DNA from: Oegoconia quadripuncta
Lineage: Eukaryota; Arthropoda; Insecta; Lepidoptera; Autostichidae
Assembly: GCA_949316235.1 (NCBI GenBank)
Contig: OX438744.1
Location: 27,577,578-27,641,577, forward strand
Length of the DNA stretch: 64,000 nucleotides
Direction: 5' to 3'
How positions within the stretch are numbered: the stretch's first letter is position 1; every line of letters begins with the position of its first letter. The notes under the pieces are model-generated. The model was not told the origin of the DNA and ran no database searches. It saw only the letters and a list, made by a program, of their open reading frames with translations. Shown piece by piece: positions 39,897 through 49,230 of this stretch. The position numbers were made by a program, and so were the translations under genes.

Positions 39897-40234
39897 TTAG
39901 GCCCGTATTAATAAACCAATCTCAATACAAGTCTTGAGGCTGTATCACCCGATATGCGTCTTATGAAGTTGACGCTGTCTCAAGCTCCGTGCTAATTTAT
40001 AAACCAATCTTGACGTCTACTCAGCTGAGATCACTTTTAAGTATTCGCCTCCGCGGCGAATGAATGCTAGTCTTGAGTTTTGTTTATTAATACGTGAAAC
40101 CTCTCAAGTGAGTACTGCTTGAGTATGCATGTGCTTTTCAAGTCTCAAGTTAGGTTTATTAATCAACACGTTTACTTGAGACCGATCACAAAACTGTTCT
40201 CAATCTTGAGAATGGTTTATTAATACGAGCCTAA
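39897..40234 (+). mobile_element. H foldback element
   Basis: Terminal inverted repeats of about 28 bp (TTAGGCCCGTATTAATAAAC on the left, GTTTATTAATACGAGCCTAA on the right). The interior has five blocks with TTTATTAAT/TTATAAACCA in alternating orientation and many CTCAAG/CTTGAG words. Same length as 4908-5242. No coding potential. Confidence 0.78.
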
Positions 40235-40239
40235 GACTA

Positions 40240-40416
40240 CAGGGCTACTACAACTTAGCGCGACTCGAGTGACATCGAGTCGCGTGCGAGATAGCCGACA
40301 TCTCTCAAAGCCGATTGAATTTGGCGTTCAAGCGACAGCCAATCAGCTGCAAGAAACTGAGACTATGTCGCGAGCGACTCTTTCTCACTCGAAACGCTCT
40401 AAGTTGTAGTAGCCTT
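40240..40416. mobile_element. Short TIR element (about 177 bp)
   Basis: AGGGCTACTACAACTTAGCG at the left and CGCTCTAAGTTGTAGTAGCC at the right are inverted repeats. The interior has GACTCGAGTGACATCGAGTC, a second local palindrome. The CAGGGCTAC end is hAT-like, but no 8-bp target duplication is evident. It begins about six bases after the H element. Confidence 0.6.
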
Positions 40417-41220
40417 GCAGTTGTCCTAGATAGATATACTCATCTTCAACTTTAAGGATGGAGTTCCAGGCTGATATTCATGTAGGCAAAACTTGTCTTT
40501 CACCATAATTTTCGTTATAGGTATCCATGATTATCCTACGCAATTGATGAGATTGAGGTCTTCTATCATAATTAGGGTTGCCACAATTTACGAGATTCCG
40601 TCCCGACATTAAAAATGAAGGGAAATTGTTGTAGGAGAAACAAAGCAAGAAACGATTGTGACAAAATTATTTTTAACTGCTAAGGATACAATCATCCTGT
40701 TCTATATTTATTAGATGATTTCACCTGGGACTAATAATATCGTCGGTTGCCTTTCACGAAAAGGAAACTATACAGAAAGAGGCTGATGCAGGGGCGACGG
40801 CGGTGCCTCTTTTGGGGGAACATTTTATACACTGTCAATTACGGTGACATGTCCCGACGTATCGGATGGAGTGGTAACCCTAAGCATAACGCCGAGGGTT
40901 AGACCTATTCTTCTCTGCCGGGAACCACGTGGCTTACCATTCAGTCAGGGTTTCCCATCACCACATTATTGCCCTATACCTGTAGTACACAGATTATGTC
41001 ACGTCATCACACACCGTTCTAAATGACTTCCTCTGCCTTTCAATATCTAAAAACATTAGTAGAAAGCTAAGGTCATTTCAAATGTGCCTTATCGTCAGTT
41101 TCAAGTTCAATGAACTGTATAATAATAAATCCTGTTGCTATTATGGCTCTTAAGAAACTCGTTTTTGGGGTTCCGTGGCCTATAGGAAAAACGGAATCCG
41201 TTTGTTTGTTTGTATTTTTT
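40417..41220. other. No supported gene
   Basis: 40780-41030 is fairly GC-rich with a 60-codon frame at 40844-41026 of no recognised family. GTTTTTGGGGTTCCGTGGCC near 41159 is a fragment of a common lepidopteran repeat. Confidence 0.4.
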
Positions 41221-41757
41221 GACGACCTGTTTCGTGTAACTCTGACCACTATACCAAATGGTCGCGGGTCCGAATCCCGCTAGGGGCATATGTTTGTGTG
41301 ATGAATACGGACATGCGTAACCGAGTTATGGATATTTTCATTTTTAATAAGTATTAATTTACAAAAAAAATGTATTTATGTAGTAGTATATCAACCATCT
41401 GGTATTCACAACACAAGCCTATAACCTGCTTACTGTGGAACTAGATAATAATAATAATAATAATAATAAATATTTCGGACACTTACACCAATCATCTAGT
41501 CCCAAACTAAGCAAAGCTTGTACTATGGATACTAGATAACGGATAAACATACATAAATATTTATATAAACATCCATGACTCAGGAATAAATGCTCATATT
41601 CATCACACAAGCATTTACCCGTCGCGGGATTCGAACCCGCAACCGTTGGTTTCGCTGACAGGGTCACTATCCACTACACCAATCGGTCGTCTAATGATGG
41701 ATGATGGCGCTGTGTGTATGTCTAAGGATATTTATTTATTTATTATATATATATTTA
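41221..41757 (+). mobile_element. SINE-D split by a SINE-B insertion
   Basis: Left part 41221-41446 (GACGACCTGTTTCGTGTAAC with an 11-bp deletion in the A-box area, B box GGTCCGAATCCC, CATCTGGTATTCACAACACA) and right part 41692-41757 (GATGGCGCTGTGTGTATGTC, GGATATTTATTTATTTATT). Confidence 0.85.
41447..41691 (-). mobile_element. SINE-B, full length, inside SINE-D
   Basis: (AAT)n tail, ATTTCGGACACTTACACCAA, TCATCTAGTCCCAAACTAAG, CGCGGGATTCGAACCCGCAA and CTACACCAATCGGTCGTC. Confidence 0.9.
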
Positions 41758-42159
41758 TTTATTTATGTCATCCGTATTTGTAATTACAACTATCTAATAT
41801 TATCGAGACTGACAGAATTACTCGATTTGTTGGATATGAGATAGTTTATGGCTCGGAGGACTTTATGACTTTATCTGTATACAGGAATATATATAAAAAT
41901 TACATGCAGGCGAACCCGTGGACGGATGCTAGTATAGTATTATATTTTTGCTTGGAAGCAGTGTGTCATTACATTACCCGAGTGTCTAGGGAAGGAGGGT
42001 AATGTTTTTCGTGTGATTGCGTGTACGTATGTAAGTATCTTAGGTAAAAATGAACCTACGTAGATTTTTATGTTACCTCCAGTAGCTTAAACGGCTTAAT
42101 TGATTTTGAAGTACAAGGTGTCATTATAGTCGTTTTGACCCCCAGAGGGTCATAGAATA
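41758..42159. repeat. Repeat fragments, no gene
   Basis: GGCGAACCCGTGGACGGATG CTAGT near 41912 is the end of the Helitron-like repeat type. GGAAGGAGGGTAATGTTTTT at 41991, TGAAGTACAAGGTGTCATTA and CCCCCAGAGGGTCATAG form another repeat with relatives at 47060 and 52950/53308. Confidence 0.45.
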
Positions 42160-42490
42160 AATGACAAACGCGCTTGGTGTACTTCGACCAGCAGCTGGTA
42201 CAACTAACTAATACCTAATACAACTAACACAACTAATACCTAAGTATAACTAATACAATTTTATAATTTTGGGGAGCTGCTCCCCAAAATTATAAAATTG
42301 TATTAGTTATATACTTTATTAAAAAAAGGACAACAATGATCCTGTGGGTTTCTTGCGCTGCTTCTTTTCCCACAGATGATTTCCCTTTCCGAAGCGGTGG
42401 TAGCTTGGACATACTGACTGACCGAAAAATGCTTAGCCCTATTTTTATTTCCAATAGATTTAAATTGACATTCAACAAATCTTACGTTGT
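42160..42490 (+). mobile_element. LINE 3' end carrying a snap-back palindrome
   Basis: ATAAATGACAAACGCGCTTG and, after the palindrome, GATCCTGTGGGTTTCTTGCG, TTCCCACAGATGATTTCCCT, GAAGCGGTGGTAGCTTGGAC and GACATTCAACAAAT are nearly identical to the LINE 3' UTR at 53697-53945. Between them is a 65-bp palindrome absent from that copy. Confidence 0.78.
42246..42310. repeat. 65-bp palindrome, 32-nt perfect arms
   Basis: Arms 42246-42277 and 42279-42310 are exact reverse complements around a single T at 42278 (centre GGGGAGC T GCTCCCC). Confidence 0.95.
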
Positions 42491-42548
42491 ATCTTACGTT
42501 ACGTGTAAATCATGTATCTTACGTTGAAATAAATGCTTGAAGTTTGAA

Positions 42549-42660
42549 GTTTGAAAGACTGACGCCGCCGGTAGGGAGTTCCATGCCTTGGCTGTTCGCA
42601 TTATGAATGAAGTCGAACCGCTCAGTGCGAATGTTCTGTATGTTAACTACATACGGGTTT
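42549..42660 (+). repeat. L repeat fragment
   Basis: GTAGGGAGTTCCATGCCTTG, GCTGTTCGCATTATGAATGA and CGAACCGCTCAGTGCGAATG match 39040-39120. Confidence 0.6.
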
Positions 42661-42978
42661 AAGCAATATGGATAATCACTGCATTAATTAAAGTCTACAT
42701 TTACATTACAAATTACATTTTTATTCATTAAAGATCATTAACAAATTGTCGCATCATTATCGTTAGGATTCCAGAATTTTAATGAATTCCGATTGGTTTT
42801 ATTTTGGCGACGATTCGGTCTAGTGTCTGTTTGTCTTGCTAGCCAACGGTTGCGGGTCCGAATCATCATGCTCTTGGTCTGGTCCTAATTTATTTGGGGT
42901 CGGCGCAATACGTCTTTTTCTTCCAATCTCCTCTATCAGCCGTGACCTCATCATCCACGCCCTTTTCGTTCATAATTT

Positions 42979-43222
42979 ACCGCCTTCGTAGCTCAATGTA
43001 AACAACATTGGGTTTACGATTCGGAGATCGCGGGTGCGATCCCCAGCGGGGTACATGTTTAAGTACTGGCTACCACTATTTTATCTAAATCTGCCGCCAA
43101 GCAGCAATGTTAATAGTATTCTTGTGTTCCGGTTGTCAGAGGTAACATAGCCAGTCCCCCAAATGTGTTGGGGTTTCCGGGTCAGTACGCTTCCACCTTC
43201 GACCTCATCTTCACTTAACATC
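42979..43222 (+). mobile_element. SINE-A with internal deletion
   Basis: ACCGCCTTCGTAGCTCAATG, then TTTAAGTACTGGCTACCACT joins the head directly to the middle, losing about 50 bp. The copy stops at CACTTAACATC where the leader segment begins. Confidence 0.85.
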
Positions 43223-43323
43223 GTTGGTCGCGCGCGACGTGGGAGTGAGAGTGGAATAGTTGTATATTGCATCCAAGTGAATGAGCAGGACAAATATTAT
43301 CTCAAAAAAGTTTATCGCGTCTG
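43223..43323 (+). repeat. Leader segment of a duplicated unit, copy 2
   Basis: Near-identical to 24093-24197. Here it forms the spacer between SINE-A copies in opposite orientation. Confidence 0.8.
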
Positions 43324-43658
43324 TCATTTTTTATTTTATGCACGAAGGGTTCGTACTTGACCTCAATCACACCTGATGTTAAGTGAAGATGAGGCCGAAG
43401 GTGGAAGCGTACTGCCCCGGAAACCCCAACACATTTGGGGGACTGGCTATCTTATCTCTGACAACCGGAACACAACAATGCTATTAAGATTGCTGCTTGG
43501 CGGCAGATTTAGATAAGATGGTGGTAGCTAGCCAGGCGGACATTTAAAATGCCCTACCACCAACCAAACCGAGTACTTAAACATGTACCCCGCTGGGATC
43601 GAACCCGCGACCTCCGAATCGTAAACCCAATGTTGTTTACATTGAGCCACGGTGGGGG
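43324..43658 (-). mobile_element. SINE-A, full length
   Basis: T-rich tail, GCACGAAGGGTTCGTACTTG, reversed B box GGGATCGAACCCGCGACC, end GAGCCACGGTGGGGGTT. Closest relative in the window is 24198-24535. Confidence 0.9.
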
Positions 43659-43671
43659 TTGAGGCGGCTTA

Positions 43672-43769
43672 TAAAGTCACGGCTGTTTCATGTAGGGGTA
43701 GGCAGACATCACATACTTGCACTTGCTACGTTCCTGACACACCTCTTTTACTTCATATAGTGGTCCAAG
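43672..43769 (-). mobile_element. RTE-like LINE tail
   Basis: GTCACGGCTGTTTCATGTAG, GGGTAGGCAGACATCACATA and GCTACGTTCCTGACACACCT match the 63340-63420 tail. Confidence 0.65.
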
Positions 43770-44040
43770 TTTTTTTTATGCATAACGGTTTAGTGCTTGA
43801 CTTCAATCACATCTGACTTTAAGTGAAGAGGACGTTGAAGATGGAGTGCGCTCACTCGCAAGCTCCACCTTATTTGGGAGACTGCTCTTATCTCAAACAG
43901 TTAGACCATAACAATTTTGCTGCTTAGAATGAAATGCCGTACCATCATTTAAACCTAGTACTAAACATGTACCCCGCTGGATATCGAACCCGCGACCTTC
44001 CGATTCATAAACTCTATGTTGTTTACATTGAGTCACGTTA
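43770..44040 (-). mobile_element. SINE-A, diverged
   Basis: TTTATGCATAACGGTTTAGT, ACTTCAATCACATCTGACTT, CATGTACCCCGCTGGATATC, CTCTATGTTGTTTACATTGA. Many substitutions and an internal loss; an old copy. Confidence 0.78.
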
Positions 44041-44081
44041 ATTTTGAAAAAGAAAACTCTAATAAAATTAAATTATGTTCT

Positions 44082-44466
44082 TCTTCTTCTTATTTTTGAG
44101 GATGGCAACCAGTCAACCTCATTACTGCCAGTTTCGAGTGAAAATTTTTATTTATCTTATTTCTTCAGTTTATAGGTCAGTCTCAATCAAAACAAGTAAT
44201 TCGTCGTATACAGAGTCTAGTCACGGTCAAGTCATTCTTCAGTAAAGTGGCAGAATGCTTTACAAAAGATTTTGGCGGCTTCTTGTGGGAACCCGAAAGC
44301 TCCGTTACGCACTTTAATTTACACTTCCCTTCACCTGTACACCAACACTAACGTTTGCTGCACAATATTCTGCCATTATTAAGCTTCAAAAGTTAGAATG
44401 CACAAATTTTAAGACCTATAAAGAAAAATGCTACTTCACTCGCCGAGTTCCCGCCAAAAAGCCAAA
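44082..44466 (-). mobile_element. Family G repeat, near full length
   Basis: CTTCTTCTTATTTTTGAGGA, CAGTCAACCTCATTACTGCC, AATTCGTCGTATACAGAGTC, TTTTGGCGGCTTCTTGTGGG, GCTGCACAATATTCTGCCAT, CCGAGTTCCCGCCAAAAAGC. It has both ends of the family and is the best reference copy. Confidence 0.8.
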
Positions 44467-44778
44467 TTATGTTATTATCTTTAAATATTCTTTGAATTTT
44501 TATTCTGTATAGTTTGTTCTTTAGGACAGGCAAAGAGTGTTGAGTCCATACAGCCAACTTTATATCCATACGGACCGAGCCGCGGGCGGAATACTAGTAA
44601 ACTTAAAGCTAGAATCAAGACTTATCGTGATTTTTTGAGATCGTGCCAGATAGTTATTCAAGTGTTTACCTCGGGTCAACATTATACCTATGGCTGTTTA
44701 CTAACACAAGTATGTACCTAAAGTACCTAACTACCTTATACTGTATCTATTAACCTGAGACGTGTTTATTGCTCAGAA
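44467..44778. repeat. Repeat fragments, no gene
   Basis: CGAGCCGCGGGCGGAATACTAGT near 44577 is the end of the Helitron-like repeat family. GTGTTGAGTCCATACAGCCA resembles the outer part of G. Otherwise nothing. Confidence 0.45.
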
Positions 44779-45004
44779 TGGGATTAAACGGCTCCTCTAC
44801 ACGATATATTATAAAAATTGTTGTAACCTTTCTAGATTGTAAATGACTGATTGAAAAGAGACAAACCCTCTGAGTTTCTCGCTAGCTCTTCTCAGTAGTG
44901 AGTGGTCGCGTTCCGAGCTAGTGGTAGTTTAAAAAACAAGTGACGTTCATAAGTGCATATTGTATTGCCTACATGAATAAATGATTTTCATTTCATTTCA
45001 TTTC
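44779..45004 (+). mobile_element. LINE 3' UTR (E-free counterpart)
   Basis: GGATTAAACGGCTCCTCTAC, GTGGTCGCGTTCCGAGCTAG, AAGTGACGTTCATAAGTGCA, GCCTACATGAATAAATGATT, ending in a CATTT array. It is the same sequence as 25176-25193 plus 25605-25760 without element E between. Confidence 0.78.
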
Positions 45005-45281
45005 AATCTGCGAATAGGAAGAAATGCGATTCTGAAATTTGTCGAAAACGCCTTTTTAATAAACGTTTGTAAAACGCTTTTATTAGTCTCACCTATATAT
45101 ACGTTGTCTGTAATAAAATCCAAAAACGATTTTCACCTACTTCTTCTTCGACTTGAAACTTTACACGTGTTTAATTCCAATGACAATATCATTGGTACCT
45201 GGATGATAAGCAAGCATGGACATAGACCACTCGGCGATATTCAGCCTAATTATACAATATAATATAATTGTAACCCAAACT
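45005..45281. other. No supported feature
   Basis: An open frame to 45262 (about 90 codons on plus) includes KHGHRPLGDIQPNYT but matches no family I know. Confidence 0.35.
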
Positions 45282-45454
45282 TATTTAAAAGAGCAACCCT
45301 TGAGTTTCTTGCTCTTTCTTCTCTGGGGAATCTGCTTTGCGAATGAGCAATAATGTCAATAATTTTAATATTAAGATAAAAAATGTGACGTTTTCAAGTG
45401 ATAATCTTTATCCTACGAAATAAATATTTTTTGACTTTGACTTTGACTTTACCA
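45282..45454 (+). mobile_element. LINE 3' tail
   Basis: TATTTAAAAGAGCAACCCTT, GGGGAATCTGCTTTGCGAAT, GTGACGTTTTCAAGTGATAA, CTACGAAATAAATATTTTTT, then GACTTT repeats at 45431-45450. Confidence 0.78.
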
Positions 45455-45593
45455 TCGAGGTGATCTGATGATGGAGCTGGGAGGGAAGAGGAACTCTTCA
45501 ATGGCTAGAAACCTCTGGAGTTTGAGCTCTACTTGGTTTGTTTTGCTCATTTGCCATAATGTGGATAAATAAATGAATATACCGGAGGATATG

Positions 45594-45871
45594 AGCATCG
45601 TTGGCTCATTGGTTAAGACACGGTCTCCCAATTTGGAAGGTCAGGCCATGTACCAATGAGTTTTAATTACCTATGTGCATTTATCCGGCTGCTCTTAAAC
45701 GGTGAAGGCAAACATCGTGAGGAAACCTGTATGCCTGAGAAATAAAAATTCTAAGGCATGTGAAGTCCCCAACCCGCATTGAGCCAGCTTGGTGGCCCAT
45801 ACTCCGTCATTATACGAGGGAAGGCCTATATCCCTGCAATGGGATGATTACGGGCTAACATGATGATACCA
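45594..45871 (+). mobile_element. SINE-C, near full length
   Basis: TTGGCTCATTGGTTAAGACA (A-box area), CGGTCTCCCAATTTGGAAGG, CCGGCTGCTCTTAAACGGTG, GGCATGTGAAGTCCCCAACC, AAGGCCTATATCCCTGCAAT, ending ACATGATGAT. The B-box region is deleted. Confidence 0.82.
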
Positions 45872-46157
45872 GATGAGTTTTTGTACCGTAAGGAAAAAAA
45901 GTGGGTATAATAATATTAGGTAAGTGAAAATTATTTATAAAAAGTGAAGTGAAATACCTTCTATTGGTAATTTATTTATATTTTCTTCAAAACCATAAAA
46001 AATAATGAAAGGTTGTGTCATTTGACGGTCGCGTTTATAGCCTCTTCCGCGTATATTTTTTGTTTTTTTTAAACTATATAGTTTTTTGCCTTATTTTGGT
46101 GGAAAATTTTGTTTAAAATTTTTAAATAATATTATTTAACGATATATAATAATAATA
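45872..46157. other. No feature seen
   Basis: AT-rich, with an (AAT)n run before the next SINE fragment. Confidence 0.4.
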
Positions 46158-46366
46158 ATATCCTTGGATATATACAGACAGCGCCATCTAGTTCCACACT
46201 AAACAACTAGACTCGTGTTGTGGATACCAGATGGTTGATACACTACACAACTCCATGTAGATTTATTCCCAAGTCATTGATGTTTATATAATATATTTAT
46301 TTATCTAGTATCCATAGTAAAAGCTTTGCTTAGTTTGGGACTAGATGATTGGTGTAAGAGTCTTAA
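46158..46366. mobile_element. SINE-D fragment (minus) abutting SINE-B fragment (plus)
   Basis: 46158-46251: CAGACAGCGCCATCTAGTTC, CCAGATGGTTGATACACTAC (reversed SINE-D 3' part). 46252-46366: GATTTATTCCCAAGTCATTG, AGTTTGGGACTAGATGATTG (SINE-B 3' part). Both lack their tRNA-like heads. Confidence 0.75.
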
Positions 46367-46805
46367 ATATTTTAAAAAATGGTACTTTCTTCTTTATTTT
46401 AAAGTCCTAAATCAGTTTGTCCGGCCTTTTGCTCATTCTTTTTATTATTATTTTTTTATTATTATTACTATAATGGATTCGTCAAATCAGACTCTAATAA
46501 ACACCAATGACTATAAAACACTATGATCTATCTAAGAGGGTCATTCAAAATTAAAAAATATTTAATTTCCTGAAAAAAACATTGAACTGCCAAAAAGCGG
46601 CTAAACAAATGACTTCAGTAAATTTCGATTATCTCCAGAGGGCATCATCAGATCTATACCAAATTTATCTGAGACGATAAATCCTATCAAACAAACTAAA
46701 AATCTTAAAAATCGGTCAAAAATTGACGAAAATAACGAATAACAAACATACTAAAATATAGTAGAATTGAGAAGCTTCTCCTTTTATGTAGTGGAAAAAA
46801 TAAAT
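46367..46805. other. No gene seen
   Basis: GATTATCTCCAGAGGGCATC and TGAGACGATAAATCC near 46625-46690 look like repeat sequence but were not assigned. Confidence 0.35.
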
Positions 46806-47010
46806 TCTTTTTTTAATGTACAACGGGTTACCACCTAACCTCAATCACACCTGTTAAGTTAAGATGAGGCTGAAGGTGGAAGCGTAATGACCCGGATACT
46901 CCAGGGTTACTGGCTTATCTCTGATAACCGGAACACAACAATGCTTGCTTTTTGGCGGCGAATTGAGAAAAATGGTGGGCAGACATATTTAAAATTGCCC
47001 TACCACCAAT
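46806..47010 (-). mobile_element. SINE-A, diverged and shortened
   Basis: TTTTTTAATGTACAACGGGT, CCTCAATCACACCTGTTAAG, AGATGAGGCTGAAGGTGGAA, TGATAACCGGAACACAACAA, TTGCCCTACCACCAAT. Head missing. Confidence 0.78.
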
Positions 47011-47513
47011 GAAATAACTTTAGGTAATTGAAATTACGGCTGTGAAACCCGACTTAGGAAGGAGGGTAATGTTTTTAAAATAACTATTACTGTTACAATT
47101 TTGTAAATCGAATCTTAGATTCATTTTATATTATGTGAATATTTAAATAACGTTAATGACTGTTTGAATAAATTCTTATATCACATAATAAATAATAGTG
47201 AAAAAAAAACATATAATTCGAAATTCCAAAATTCACTTCCAAGTAAAATTAACAAAAAAGTAACATTAAATATGTATATGGTATTTATGTGTTATTAATT
47301 AAAAAAAGATATACAGTTAATTTTACCTATTTATCATTAATTCAACTTTTTAATTCAGGAAATTAAAATAATCATCAAAACGTATGTTAAGTTTTGATTA
47401 AACAATATTTTGCACGCCCCCGAGTCAGTCAGTTGTGATGTTTTTTTTTAATTTAATGACTAAACTGCCAAACAATTAAAATTAATGGCTAAAAACATAT
47501 TAATATAAATTAC
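47011..47513 (-). other. Start of the inferred first intron
   Basis: AT-rich. Includes the donor-like GTAATTTATATTA (minus strand) that follows the inferred leader exon. A GGAAGGAGGGTAATGTTTTT repeat fragment lies near 47057. Confidence 0.35.
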
Positions 47514-47668
47514 CTGTTCACAATATTCAATTTCCTGGTGATCTTCTTCCTATCCACAAATTTTCACTTAAAATTGTAATATAATTTAATTTAATACAAA
47601 TAACGGTATTACTGAACTATTTGAACACAACAAAATAAGCGTCCGACGCCTCTCACGTCAACAACACT
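47514..47668 (-). promoter_or_regulatory. Inferred 5' untranslated exon of the transporter
   Basis: The first coding exon starts only eight bases after a splice acceptor, so an upstream leader exon is required. On the minus strand 47668-47514 runs from the A of an arthropod initiator TCAGT (47670-47666) to GTGAACAG|GTAATT, a good donor. It contains no ATG, as a clean leader should. It is just inside SINE- and LINE-poor sequence, unusual here. No transcript evidence; another promoter between 26.5 and 47 kb is possible. Confidence 0.35.
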
Positions 47669-47743
47669 GACTGGTCTGATAGCGTCCTGGCTGCGCATAC
47701 GCACACCTCGGGCATCGTCCGCACTAGTGATGGGGATGCTGCT

Positions 47744-47751
47744 TATCGATA
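47744..47751. promoter_or_regulatory. TATCGATA motif (DRE-type), site 1
   Basis: Perfect match to the DNA replication-related element bound by DREF in insects, about 75 bp upstream of the inferred initiator. Palindromic, so strand is not informative. Confidence 0.45.
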
Positions 47752-47857
47752 AAATATATTACACGCAATGACCTCACTTGCAGCCTTCTAATTGATCCTA
47801 GTATCAACAGTCAATACACATAGGGATCATCGATAATAGTGATGGTGTTGCTAAGTT

Positions 47858-47865
47858 TATCGATA
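47858..47865. promoter_or_regulatory. TATCGATA motif (DRE-type), site 2
   Basis: Second perfect match, within TTTATCGATAGCGAGCGATA. A partial site ATCATCGATAA lies between the two at about 47826-47836. Confidence 0.45.
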
Positions 47866-48480
47866 GCGAGCGATAACTGTATGTCATGACGATTTCAAAT
47901 GTTATTCTTATAACTTACGAAATAAAAACATTTTCGATTTTCATAAATTGTTACAAGTTATGATTTCTGGGACAGATGCTGGGTAGATGACGTCTGTGGT
48001 AATTCGGGATAGTGACGTGACTGTTATGAGAGGCGGGATTTCGATAAAACACCACATTTTATACGATGAATTTCTTAGATAAACTTTTAAACAATAAAAC
48101 ACAAATACAGAAACGTCAAATATTATGAATGTGCCGAAGTATACAAAATGGCTACAGCTAAGTGTGTGAATTTACCCTTAACGTGCAAAACATTGGTATT
48201 CTGTTGTAATCTAACGGTCGATCATGGTACAACTGGAATTTTAAATGAGTTAGGTATTGATTAAAACTCATGATAAAAATAACATAATTTGTAAATGAGT
48301 TTAATTGAAAGAGATTTACATTACCATGACTGTGAATTGAATATTAGGTTATGCCGTACAATATTGGATTCAATTAATAAAATAGGATCTAATTAAGTTT
48401 CTGAAGAAGTTATTATTGTAATAGAATAAATTAATAATGAATTAATGTAATGTACTTGAGTTTGTGTATTTGGGTTCACT
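47866..48480. other. Upstream flank; one weak repeat
   Basis: 48060-48240 shares ACAGAAACGTCAAATATTATGAATG-like and GTGTGAATTT patterns with 51480-51600, probably a retroelement end. No gene. Confidence 0.4.
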
Positions 48481-49000
48481 GTTTACAAGGGATGGAAAGC
48501 GTGAGCAGGACATCGAAAGAAGAATGCCGGAAATCAGGTGATGATGAAATCAGCTGTTTATGGCGGGGTGCTGGTTACAACATTGATTTACGGGAGTGAA
48601 TGCTGGATGGCAGAAGAAATATGAAAATAGAATTTATGCAGTGGAAATGAGATCATTGACAATTAAGTGTGGAGTGACTTTGACAGATAGAATCTGGAAT
48701 AGTGTAATTAGAGAGTTAAGCAGTGTGAAAGAAGACGCAGTGACAAAGATTGAAAAAGGTATACTGAGATGGTTTTGTACGTGGTGGAGAGGATGAAAGA
48801 AATAAGACTAACGAAAGAGAAATACGAAGGGATGTGGGAGGTAGTGTTGGTAGAGGAAGATCACGCAAACGCACCATGATCAAATCGGGGACGTCTTAAA
48901 GAAAGGCCAAGTCAAGAGTGCCCTAAACCGACGAGCATGTATGAACAACCTTGTGAGAGGGAATGAAGCAAAAGAGGTGTGTCAGAATCGTAAGTGGAAG
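48481..49000 (+). pseudogene. RTE-like LINE C-terminal remnant
   Basis: TTACGGGAGTGAATGCTGGA, GAAATGAGATCATTGACAAT, AGTGACAAAGATTGAAAAAG, GGGGACGTCTTAAAGAAAGG and CGACGAGCATGTATGAACAA correspond to the C-terminus at 63338-63730. A 66-codon frame at 48596-48796 covers ...EDAVTKIEKGILRWFC before it breaks. Not functional. Confidence 0.8.
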
Positions 49001-49230
49001 TCTTGTGGCAAAGTACTTAGAGTGACTAACTAGATTGTGTGTTGTGGCAAAGTACTTAGAGCGCGCAGCCATTAAGGTCCAACTCACAAAATTTACATTT
49101 TTTTTTATCAAAAACTGGTTTCGCGTTTGACTACAATCTCACTTGATGGAAAGTGACGATGTACCCAAAGATGTATCACGCACACCCAGTAAATGCCTAT
49201 TCACTAGACTTGAAGATCCCAAGGTTGTAA
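49001..49230 (+). repeat. L repeat and a short direct repeat
   Basis: GTTGTGGCAAAGTACTTAGAG-type sequence occurs twice (about 49002 and 49042). From 49095: TTTCGCGTTTGACTACAATC, ACTTGATGGAAAGTGACGAT, AGTAAATGCCTATTCACTAG, the L family. Confidence 0.55.

Noticed and set aside
44981..45262. 93-codon plus frame as a host gene
   Set aside because: Its start lies in a LINE tail array and it has no family features or splice partners.
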